Below, one piece after another: positions 12,901 to 24,900 of a stretch of 64,000 bases of DNA; the first letter of the stretch is position 1; each line of letters begins with the position of its first letter. Location: the NCBI GenBank assembly GCA_025266875.1, contig JALLLT010000005.1:1426001-1490000 (forward strand), read 5' to 3'. Origin of the DNA: Fennellomyces sp. T-0311. Its lineage: Eukaryota; Mucoromycota; Mucoromycetes; Mucorales; Lichtheimiaceae. A model generated the notes under the pieces. That model was not told the origin of the DNA, searched no databases, and saw only the letters and a program-made list of their open reading frames with translations. A program made the position numbers and the translations under genes.

Positions 12901-15900
12901 GCATGAGCACAAGAAGGCCGAAAAGGTCGAGGAAGAGAAGAAGCACGAGCACAAGGAGACTGAAAAGGCCGAGAAGAAGGAAGAGCATGACCACGCTGGC
13001 AAGATCGCTGCTGGTGCTGTCGCCGGTGCTGTCGTCTCTATTGGCGTTGTTGGATATGTCAAGTCCACTGTCACCTCGTGGTTTGACCGCCTCAAGAAGG
13101 ACATTACCGAATGCGCTGAGAAGGGTGGTTCTCAGACCGAGATCGAAGCAATTGTCACCAAGGCAACTGCTGAAATTGACGTCGAGTTCTCCCAGGTCAC
13201 GATCAAGACCGAAGAGTCATCGGACAAAGAATCTGCTGCCAAGCTTAAGGAAACTATCGAATGGGCCAAGAGTGTTGTTACCCAGACGACCACGCAAGTC
13301 CAAGCCGTAGCTGTCCAAGCCGTTGCTACTGGTACTACCAGTTCTGTAGCTATCCACGAGCAATTGTCCGGCGTCATTGAATCCACGACTACCCAGGTCA
13401 GCACTGCTTTGGATAACGTTCAGGCTGATGTTACCATTGAAGTCGAGGAAAAGAAGGTAAAGTTGAATGATCGATCTAGTGCTATTCACTTACTAATTTT
13501 CAAATGAAGGCTGCGGTTGTCAAGAAGCATGGGCACAAGAAGGCCGAAAAGGTCGAGGAAGTGAAGAAGCACGAGCACAAGAAGGCCGAAAAGGCCGAGG
13601 AAGAGAAGAAGCACGAGCACAAGGAGACTGAAAAGGCCGAGAAGAAGGAAGAGCATGACCACGCTGGCAAGATCGCTGCTGGTGCTGTCGCCGGTGCTGT
13701 CGTTTCTATTGGCGTCGTTGGATATGTCAAGACCACTGTCAGTTCATGGTTTGACCGCCTCAAGAAGGACATTACCGAATGCGCTGAGAAGGGTGGTTCT
13801 CAGACCGAGATCGAAGCAATTGTCACCAAGGCAACTGCTGAAATTGACGTCGAGTTCTCCCAGGTCACGATCAAGACCGAAGAGTCATCGGATAAGGAGT
13901 CCGCGGCTAAGCTCAAGCAGACTATCGAATGGGCCAAGAGTGTTGTTACCCAGACGACCACGCAAGTCCAAGCCGTAGCTGTGCAAGCCGTTGCTACTGG
14001 TACTACCAGTGCTGTGGCTATCCACGAGCAATTGTCCGGCGTCATTGAATCCACGACTACCCAGGTGAGCACTGCTTTGGACAATGTTCAAGTTGATGTT
14101 ACCATTGAAGTCGAGGAAAAGAAGGTAAAGTTGAATGATCCATCTAGTGCTATTCACTTACTAATTTTCAAATGAAGGCTGCGGTTGTCAAGAAGCATGA
14201 GCACAAGAAGGCCGAAAAGGTCGAGGAAGTGAAGAAGCACGAGCACAAGAAGGCCGAAAAGGCCGAGGAAGAGAAGAAGCACGAGCACAAGGAGACTGAA
14301 AAGGCCGAGAAGAAGGAAGAGCATGATCACGCTGGCAAGATCGCTGCTGGTGCTGTCGCCGGTGCTGTCGTTTCTATTGGCGTCGTTGGATATGTCAAGT
14401 CTACTGTCAGCTCGTGGTTTGACCGCCTCAAGAAGGACATTACCGAATGCGCTGAGAAGGGTGGTTCGCAAACCGAGATCGAAGCAATTGTCACCAAGGC
14501 AACTGCCGAAATTGACGTCGAGTTCTCCCAGGTCACGATCAAGACCGAAGAGTCATCGGATAAGGAGTCCGCGGCTAAGCTCAAGCAGACTATCGAATGG
14601 GCCAAGAGCGTTGTTACCCAGACGACCACGCAAGTCCAAGCCGTAGCTGTCCAAGCCGTTGCTACTGGTACTACCAGTGCTGTGGCTATCCACGAGCAAT
14701 TGTCCGGCGTCATTGAATCCACGACTACCCAGGTCAGCACTGCTTTGGACAATGTTCAAGCTGATGTTACCATTGAAGTCGAGGAAAAGAAGGTAAAGTT
14801 GAATGATCGATCTAATGCTATTCACTTACTAATTTTCAAATGAAGGCTGCGGTTGTCAAGAAGCATGAGCACAAGAAGGCCGAAAAGGTCGAGGAAGTGA
14901 AGAAGCACGAGCACAAGAAGGCCGAAAAGGCCGAGGAAGAGAAGAAGCACGAGCACAAGGAGACTGAAAAGGCCGAGAAGAAGGAAGAGCATGATCACGC
15001 TGGCAAGATCGCTGCTGGTGCTGTCGCCGGTGCTGTCGTTTCTATTGGCGTCGTTGGATATGTCAAGTCTACTGTCAGCTCGTGGTTTGACCGCCTCAAG
15101 AAGGACATTACCGAATGCGCTGAGAAGGGTGGTTCTCAGACCGAGATCGAAGCAATTGTCTCCAAGGCAACTGCCGAAATTGACGTCGAGTTCTCGGAGA
15201 TAACTGCTAAGACTGAAAAGTCATCTGACAAGGAATCTGCGGTCAAATTGAAGGAGACTGTTGAATGGGCCAAGGGTGTGGTCACTCAAACATCCAGTCA
15301 GGTCCAGGCTGTTGCGGTTCAAGCTATTGGCTCTGGTAGCTCTGGTGCTGCTTCCATCTCTAGTCTGATCTCTTCGACTATTGAAGCTACCCATGCTCAG
15401 ATTGATGTCGCTCTCCAAAGCTGTGACGCGTCTGTTGCCATTGAGGTTGCACAAGAGAAGGTAATTTATACAAACTTCGGATTATGGTTTATATGAACAC
15501 GCTTTCACTAGGTCGAGAAGCATGAGCACAAGCATGTTATATCTAAGAAAGATCAGGCTACGATCAGTGTTACCGAATTTATGCAAGTTACAGTCCGTTC
15601 ATGGTACTTCAAGCTTATCCAAGATATTCTCACCTGCGCAAAGAAAGAGTCTGCTTCCTCCGCCGAAATTGAGGCCATCGTGACCAGTGCTAACGAGTCC
15701 ATTGGAGCTGAGCTGGTGAAGGTTTCCAAGACTGAATCCACCGACCTCATATCCACTACTGAGTGGGCCAAGGGTATAATTCTCCAGGGTTCTTCTCAAA
15801 TCCAGGCCATTGGTGTTCAAATCATTTCTGCTGGTGGTTCGTCACTTACCGGTGCCCGGGACAGCATGATGTCCTTGGTTGAAGTCACAGAAAAGCAGGT

Positions 15901-18900
15901 GTACAGCGCTTACCAAAAGCTCGATGCTTCCCTGATAGTCGAGATCGACATCGACATCGAAGAAGTGACTCGGAAGAAGCAGCATATTAAAGTTGCAGAA
16001 GAGAAGCTTAAGATGGTTGTCGCCGCAAAGGAATCTGAAGACAAGAAGTCCGTTGTATCGGCTGGTGATGTTGCAGGTGTCATCTGTGGAGGAGGCATTG
16101 TCACTGTTGGCGCAGTCGACTACGTCAAATCTACTGTTAACTCATGGTTCAGCAAGCTTACGAAGGACGTTGCCGCTCGTGCTGAACAGGGCGGTGTGAA
16201 CGTTTCTGCTGATATTGAGGTTATTGTTACCGAAGCCAAGAAGCACATCCAACTCGAATTCTCCAAGGTTGAAGTCAAGACTAGTGATTCCAAATCTGAA
16301 TCTGCCGATAAGCTCAGGTCCACGCTTGAATGGGCCAAAGGCTTGGTTATCCAAAGTTCAACCCAGGTTCAAGCCGTTGCTATTCAAGCCGTTGCGGCTG
16401 GTCCCATAAGTGCTGTTACCATTCACGAGCAGTTATCTGGTGTGGTTGAATCAACTACTGCCCAAATCAGCACTGCATTGCAAAGCTGCCAGACTGATTT
16501 GACCATTGAGGTGGAAAAGGTAATATCATTTTAACATATATTTACCACGGGCCCTCGCTAACACATGTATATGAAAGACTGAAGAAGTCTTATCCTCTGA
16601 AGAAACCACACAGGCAATTGAGGAAGACTCAAGTGAAGTCACCGTCGGTGTTGTTGATTATGTCAAGGTTACCATCAGCTCTTGGTACGCCGCTTTGGTT
16701 AAGGATATCACTTCATGCAAGACCAACGAAGAAGTCGAGACTGTCGTTGCTAAGGCTAATGCTTCCATTGAGGCCGAGCTTAAGGTTATTTCCGAGAAGA
16801 CTAAGACTACTGAAGTATCCACCGAAGTCAGCCAGCAAATCGTCTCAACCACTGAGTGGGCAAAAGGTATTGTCCTTGAAGGATCCGCTCAACTCAAGGT
16901 TATCGGTGTCCAGGTTGTTGCTGGTGCCGAAGGAGCAAAGGATAGCATTTCAGCTTTAATCAAGGCGACCGAAGAACAAATCAGTACCGCTTACGAAAAG
17001 GTTGATTCGTCCGTAACCATCGAGGTTGAGCATGCCAAGGTTGCAGCTGAACATGCCCACAAGGTTGTGAAACACGGTACTAAAAAGGTCAAGAAGCATC
17101 ACGACTACAAGAAGGCTGAAAAGACCGAGGAAGAGAAGAAGCACGAGCACGAGAAGGCCGAAAAGGCCGAGAAGAAGGAAGAGCATGATCACGCTGGCAA
17201 GATCGCTGCTGGTGCTGTCGCCGGTGCTGTCGTTTCTATTGGCGTCGTTGGATATGTCAAGTCTACTGTCAGCTCGTGGTTTGACCGCCTCAAGAAGGAC
17301 ATTACCGAATGCGCTGAGAAGGGTGGTTCTCAAACCGAGATCGAAGCAATTGTCACCAAGGCAACTGCTGAAATTGACGTCGAGTTCTCCCGGGTCACGA
17401 TCAAGACCGAAGAGTCATCGGATAAGGAGTCCGCGGCTAAGCTCAAGCAGACTATCGAATGGGCCAAGAGCGTTGTTACCCAGACGACCACGCAAGTCCA
17501 AGCGGTAGCTGTCCAAGCCGTTGCTACTGGTACTACCAGTTCTGTAGCTATCCACGAGCAATTGTCCGGCGTCATTGAATCCACGACTACCCAGGTCAGC
17601 ACTGCTTTGGACAATGTTCAAGCTGATGTTACCATTGAAGTCGAGGAAAAGAAGGTAAAGTTGAATGATCCATCTAGTGCTATTCACTTACTAATTTTCA
17701 AATGAAGGCTGCGGTTGTCAAGAAGCATGAGCACAAGAAGGCCGAAAAGGTCGAGGAAGTGAAGAAGCACGAGCACAAGAAGGCCGAAAAGGTCGAGGAA
17801 GTGAAGAAGCACGAACACAAGAAGACTGAAAAGGCCGAGAAGAAGGAAGAGCATGACCACGCTGGCAAGATCGCTGCAGGTGCTGTCGCCGGCGCTGTCG
17901 TTTCTGTTGGCGTTGTTGGATATGTCAAGTCCACTGTTACCTCGTGGTTCGACCGCCTCAAGAAGGACATTACCGAATGCGCCGAAAAGGGAGGCGACCA
18001 AGCTCAAATTGAAACCATTGTTGCTAAGGCAACCACTGAAATTGATGTCGAATTCTCTCAAGTTACCAGCAAGACCGAGAAATCGTCTGACAAGGAATCT
18101 GCCGCTAAACTCAAGGAAACCATTGAATGGGCCAAGGGTGTCGTTACCCAGACGACTACTCAAGTTCAGGCTGTTGTTGTTGAAGCGGTTGCTTCCGGCA
18201 CCACTGGTGCAGTTGCTATCCAAGAGCAGCTTTCTGGTGCCATTGAATCGTCGACCACTCAAATTAATACTGCCTTTGACAATATCCAGGCTGATGTTAC
18301 GATTGAGGTTGAAAAGAAGGTGTGTTTAACTATTCACATAATTAGCTCTATAGCTAACGCTTTTCTCTTGAAGACTTCGGAAGTTAAGAAGGTTACTGAG
18401 TCTGCTGGCGAAGTTGCTGTTGATGTAGTTGAATATGTCAAGGCTACCATCAGCTCCTGGTATGCCAAGTTGGTTGCTGACATTGAATTGTGCAAGTCTG
18501 ATGAGGAAGTCAAAACCGTTGTTGCCAAGGCAAACGCTGAGATCGAAGCCGAGCTAGCCGTTGTTTCCGAGAAGACAAGCGTCACTGATAGCGCTGTCAG
18601 CCAGCAAATCGTCTCAACTACGGAATGGGCTAAGGGTATCGTCCTTCAAGGCTCTACCCAAATCCAGGCTATCGGTTTCCAGATCGTCGCCGCAGGTGGT
18701 GCCAGTGCAAGTGGTGCCAAGCAGAGCATTACTTCCGTGATCGAGTCTACCGAGCAACAGATCAGCACTGCGTACCAGAGCGTTGACTCGTCGGTCACTA
18801 TCCAGATTGAACATACTAAGGTTGCTCCTGAGCATGTCCACAAGGTTGTCAAACACAGTGGAAAAAAGACACATGAGCACAAGCACAAGATCAAAGAAGT

Positions 18901-21900
18901 TGCCGAGAAGACCGAAGATAAGACCGAAGATAAGCACGAACACAGTGCTTCTGCTGGCAAGGTCGCTGTTGGTGTTGTTGGCGGTGCCGTCGTTACCGTT
19001 GGGGTTGCAAGCTATGTCAAGTCGACTGTCACTTCGTGGTTCGATAGACTCACCAAGGCTGTCGCTGAACGCGCTGAGCAGGGTGGCGAGAACGCCTCCA
19101 CTGACATTGAGAAAATTGTTGCCGAAGCCACGGCCGAAATTGATGTCGAATTCTCGAAGGTTACTTCCAAGACTGACGAGTCTTCTGACAAGGAATCGGC
19201 CGAGAAGCTCAAGGCTACAATCGAATGGGCCAAGAACGCTGTTGTCCAGAGCTCTACACAAGTCCAAGCCGCTGCTGTCCAGGCAGTTGCAGCTGGTGGT
19301 TCCACTGCTGTTTCCATTCGTGACCAGTTATCCGGTGTCGTTGAAACTGCCACTACGCAAGTCAACCATGCTTTGGAGAGCTGCAAGACTGAGGTTGAAA
19401 TCGAGGTCGAGAAGGAAAAGGTACTTGCTGCTACCATGGGAATCAAAAAGACGATGTATTAAATATCAATATAATAGGTCGACAAGGTCACTTCTGAAGC
19501 TGAAAAGGTTGTTGAAGAGTCCAATCAAGTCACCGTTGGTGTTGCCGAGTATGTCAAGACTACGATTAGCTCGTGGTATGCTGCTTTGGTCAAGGATATC
19601 ACTTCTTGCAAGAGCAACGAGGAGATTGAAATCGTTATTTCCAAGGCCAACGCGTCTATCGAAGCGGAACTCGAGGTTGTATCAACCAAGGCAAAGACTT
19701 CTGAAGTTTCGGCCGAAGTTAGCCAGCAAATCATTTCGACCACTGAGTGGGCTAAGGGTGTTGTTCTTGAAGGATCCGCTCAACTCAAGGTTATCGGCGT
19801 TCAGGTTGTTTCTGGTGCCGAAGGGGCCAAGGACAGCCTTGCTGGTGTGGTCAAGGCGACTGAGGAACAAGTCAGTACGGCCTATGAAAGGATCGACTCA
19901 TCTGTGACGATTGACGTTGCCAAGGCCAAGGTCTCCGCTGAACACGCTCACCAGGTTATCAAGCATGAAGCTAAGAAGGCAACGAAGCACCACGAGCACA
20001 AGAAGGCCGAGAAGAAGGAAGAGCATGACCACGCTGGCAAGATCGCTGCTGGTGCTGTCGCCGGTGCTGTCGTTTCTATTGGCGTCGTTGGATATGTCAA
20101 GTCCACTGTCAGTTCATGGTTTGACCGCCTCAAGAAGGACATTACCGAATGCGCTGAGAAGGGTGGTTCTCAGACCGAGATCGAAGCAATTGTCACCAAG
20201 GCAACTGCTGAAATTGACGTCGAGTTCTCCCAGGTCACGATCAAGACCGAAGAGTCATCGGACAAAGAATCTGCTGCCAAGCTTAAGGAGACTATCGAAT
20301 GGGCCAAGAGTGTTGTTACCCAGACGACCACGCAAGTCCAAGCGGTAGCTGTCCAAGCCGTTGCTACTGGTACTACCAGTGCTGTAGCTATCCACGAGCA
20401 ATTGTCTGGTGTCATTGAATCCACGACTACCCAGGTCAGCACTGCTTTGGACAATGTTCAGGCTGATGTTACCATTGAAGTCGAGGAAAAGAAGGTAAAG
20501 TTGAATGATCCATCTAGTGCTATTCACTTACTAATTTTCAAATGAAGGCTGCGGTTGTCAAGAAGCATGAGCACAAGAAGGCCGAAAAGGCCGAGGAAGT
20601 GAAGAAGCACGAGCACAAGAAGGCCGAGAAGGTCGAGGAAGAGAAGAAGCACGAGCACAAGGAGACTGAAAAGGCCGAGAAGAAGGAAGAGCATGATCAC
20701 GCTGGCAAGATCGCTGCTGGTGCTGTCGCCGGTGCTGTCGTTTCTATTGGCGTCGTTGGATATGTCAAGTCCACTATCAGTTCATGGTTTGACCGCCTCA
20801 AGAAGGACATTACCGAATGCGCTGAGAAGGGTGGTTCTCAGACCGAGATCGAAGCAATTGTCACCAAGGCAACTGCTGAAATTGACGTCGAGTTCTCCCA
20901 GGTCACGATCAAGACCGAAGAGTCATCGGACAAAGAATCTGCTGCCAAGCTTAAGGAGACTATCGAATGGGCCAAGAGTGTTGTTACTCAGACGACCACG
21001 CAAGTCCAAGCGGTAGCTGTCCAAGCCGTTGCTACTGGTACTACCAGTTCTGTAGCTATCCACGAGCAATTGTCCGGCGTCATTGAATCCACGACTACCC
21101 AGGTCAGCACTGCTTTGGATAACGTTCAGGCTGATGTTACCATTGAAGTCGAGGAAAAGAAGGTAAAGTTGAATGATCCATCTAGTGCTATTCACTTACT
21201 AATTTTCAAATGAAGGCTGCAATTGTCAAGAAGCACGAGCACAAGAAGGCTGAAAAAGTCGAGGAAGTGAAGAAGCACGAGCACGAGAAGGCCGAAAAGG
21301 AAGAGCACGATCACGCTGGCAAGATCGCTGCTGGTGTTGTTGCCGGTGCTGTCGTCTCTATTGGCGTTGTTGGATATGTCAAGTCCACTGTCAGCTCGTG
21401 GTTCGACCGCCTCAAGAAGGACATTACCGAATGCGCTGAGAAGGGTGGTTCTCAAACCGAGATGGAAGCAATTGTCTCCAAGGCAACTGCGGAAATTGAC
21501 GTCGAGTTCTCCCAGGTCACGATCAAGACCGAAGAGTCATCGGATAAGGAGTCCGCGGCTAAGCTCAAGCAGACTATCGAATGGGCCAAGAGCGTTGTTA
21601 CCCAGACGACCACGCAAGTCCAAGCGGTAGCTGTCCAAGCCGTTGCTACTGGTACTACCAGTGCTGTGGCTATCCACGAGCAATTGTCTGGTGTCATTGA
21701 ATCCACGACTACTCAAGTCAGCACTGCCTTGGACAATGTTCAAGCTGATGTTACCATTGAGGTTGAGGAAAAGAAGGTAGTATCGTATGCTACACTTATT
21801 ATTACGTCACCTACTAACTTTATATATTTAAGGCTACTGTTGTGAAGACGCACGAGCACGAGAAGGCCGAAAAGATTGAAGAAAAGAAGGTTGAAAAGGT

Positions 21901-24900
21901 TGAAGAAGAAAAGAAGGCCGAAGAGATCGAAGAAGAAAAGAAGGTTGAAGAGGAAAAGGATGCTGAAAAGATCGAGGAAGAAAAGAAGGTTGAAGAGGAA
22001 AAGGATGCTGAAAAGATCGAAGAAGAAAAGAGGACTGAAAAGATCGAAGAAGAAAAGAAGACTGAAAAGATTGAAGAAGAAAAGGTTGAAAAGGTTGAAG
22101 AGGAAAAGAAGGCCGAAAAGATCGAAGAAGAAAAGAAGGTTGAAGGGATTGACGAAGAAAAGAAGGCTGAGCATCACCATGCGGGTAAGGCCACTGCTGG
22201 CATTGTTGCTGGTGCCGTTGTTTCCGTCGGTGTCGTTGGCTACGTTACCTCCACAGTAAGCACATGGTTCAACAAGCTTATGGAAGATGTCTCTGCTTGC
22301 GCTGAAGAAGGCGGTGACGATATGTTTGACGAAATCGATGTTATCGTGACCAAGGCAACCACATCCATTGAAGCCGAGCTGAATACAGTCACCACCAAGA
22401 CAAGTGAACTTGATCATGAGACCGCGGAGAAGCTCAAGACCGCTCTTGAAAGAGCCAAGGGTGTTGTTGTTATTGGATCTGCTCAACTCCAAACTGCCGC
22501 TGTAGAAGCACTTGCAACTGGAAAGAGTGTTCGTGATAAATTGGTCACTGTTGTCGAATCGAGCACCTCCCAAGTGCACACAACTTTGGAACACTGCGAC
22601 GCTTCCTTGACCATTGAAGTTGAAACTGAAAAGGTGAAGTAATTTTAGCCACAAGTATCCAATAGGACTCATTTCTCGGATAGGTGGAAAAGCACGAAGA
22701 TATCAAGAAGACAGATGACGACGTCCTTGAGTATCAAGACGTCCAAAAGACGCACGCGGAATCTAAGAAGACTGAAGAGAAGAAGGCTGTTGTTCTCGTC
22801 ACTGTTGGCGTTGTTGAGTACACCAAGCTAACCATCCGCTCCTGGTTCAACAAATTGATGGATGACGTCTCGTCTTGTGCTGCTAACGGCGGTTCTGATG
22901 ATGACATCGATGTGATTGTTTCCAAGGCTACCGATTTTATTGAAGCTACACTCGAAGATATTAGTGAAGACACCAAGTGGTCTGGCGCTGATGTTGCTGC
23001 TTCAGATAAAATCAACGCTACGCTCGAATGGGCTACCGGTATGGTTATCCAAGGTTCAACTCAAGTCCATGCTATTGGTACACAAGCTATCGCTGCTGGC
23101 CATGCAAACTTTACCAGCATCCGCGAGCAGATGGCACCTTTGGTCGAAGCCAACGCCGCTCAAATTGAAACTGCTTTGAGCAGCTGCGATGGGACTATCA
23201 CTATTGAAGTCGACGAAAAGGAGAAGGTAGCAAATTGTCAACTTTGTGTTATGGATCAGCTACTAACCTAATATTTAGAACAAGAAGACTGAGCATGCCG
23301 TCAAGAAGCATACCGAAGAGACCAAGGTCGCTGACGAGGGCAAGAAGGTTACCAAGAAACCCGAGGCTAAGCAGCCTAGCTTGTCAACCGGCCAAGTTGC
23401 AGAAATCATTGCCGGCGGTGTCGTTACTATCGGCGCAGTTGCCTATGTCAAATCGACTGTGAGCTCATGGTTCGATAGACTTACCAAGGCTGTGTCTGAA
23501 CGTGCTGAGCAAGGCGGTGACAACGCCTCTGCTGATATCGAGAAGATCGTCGCCGAAGCTACAGCTGAAATTGATGTGGAATTCACCAAGGTTTCTACCA
23601 AGACCGACGAAACCGATAGCGAATCTGCTGCCAAGATCAAGGAGACCATCGAGTGGGCCAAGGGTGCCGTTGTGAAGGGCTCCACCGAGGTCAAGACTGT
23701 TGCAGTTGAGGCTGTCACCACCGGTGAATCGACTGCCGTTGTCATTCAAGAGAAGCTGTCTGCTGTGATTACGTCCACTAAGAGTGAGGTCGACACTGCC
23801 TTGGCCAAGGTTGATACTGATGTCAACATCAGCGTTGAGAAGAAGGTATGTATAATTTCAGTATAACAATGTATCAATTGCTCATACCGTTTACAGGCTT
23901 CCGATGTCAAGCAGGCCATTGAAGCTGCAGGCCAGGTCACTGTTGGTGTCGTCGACTATGTCAAGGTTACCATCAGTTCGTGGTATGCCAAATTGGTTGA
24001 AGACATTTCCTCATGCAAGACCGAAGAGGAAGTGGAGGAAGTCGTTGCGGAGGCCAATGCCATCATCGAAGCTGAGCTTAAGGTTGTGTCTGAGAAGACC
24101 AAGAAGACTGAAGCCTCCACCGAAGTCTGCGAGCAGATTGTCTCGACGACAGAATGGGTCAAGGGAGTCGTTCTTGAATGTTCCGCTCAGCTCAAGGTCA
24201 TTGGTGTTCAGATTGTTGCAGGCGCCGAAGGCGCCAAGGACAGCATTTCCGGCTTGATCAAGGCCAATGAAGAACAGATCAGCGCTGCTTACGAGAAGGT
24301 TGATACGTCGGTGATCATTGAGGTTGACCATACCAAGGTCGCTGCGGAAGATGTTTACAAGGTTGTGAAGCACGATCACAGGAAGTCCAAGATTAAGAAG
24401 CATCATACCCACGCGAAGAAGGGTAAGAAGATCGAGAAGAAGGAAGAAGAGCACGACCACGCTGCCAAGGCTGCTGCTGGTGTAGCTGCCGGTGCCATTG
24501 TCTCCGTTGGTGTCGTCGGCTATGTCAAGTCCACTGTCAACTCTTGGTTTGACCGTCTCAAGAAGGACATTTCCGAATGCGCCGAAAAGGGAGGCGACCA
24601 AGCTCAAATTGAGGCCATTGTTGCTAAGGCAACCACTGAAATTGATGCCGAATTCTCTCAAGTTACCAGCAAGACCGAGAAATCGTCTGACAAGGAATCT
24701 GTCGCTAAACTCAAGGAAACCATTGAATGGGCTAAGGGTGTCGTTACCCAGACGACTACTCAAGTTCAGGCTGTTGCTGTTCAAGCGGTTGCTTCCGGCA
24801 CCACTGGTGCAGTTGCTATCCAAGAGCAGCTTTCTGGCGTCATTGAATCGTCGACCACTCAAGTTGATACTGCCTTTGACAATATCCAGGCTGATGTCAC

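Noticed and set aside
17702..19462. Continuous frame through 18320-18373, which would make this intron coding
   Set aside because: The intervening stretch has GT...AG ends, a branch-like CTAAC and hydrophobic non-modular content, while every neighbouring module boundary has an intron at the equivalent place.
11029..22672. Many long open frames on the minus strand opposite the giant gene (90-310 codons)
   Set aside because: They are mirror frames caused by the codon bias and repetition of the plus-strand exons. They recur at the same place in each repeat unit and have no start context, splice signals or family marks.
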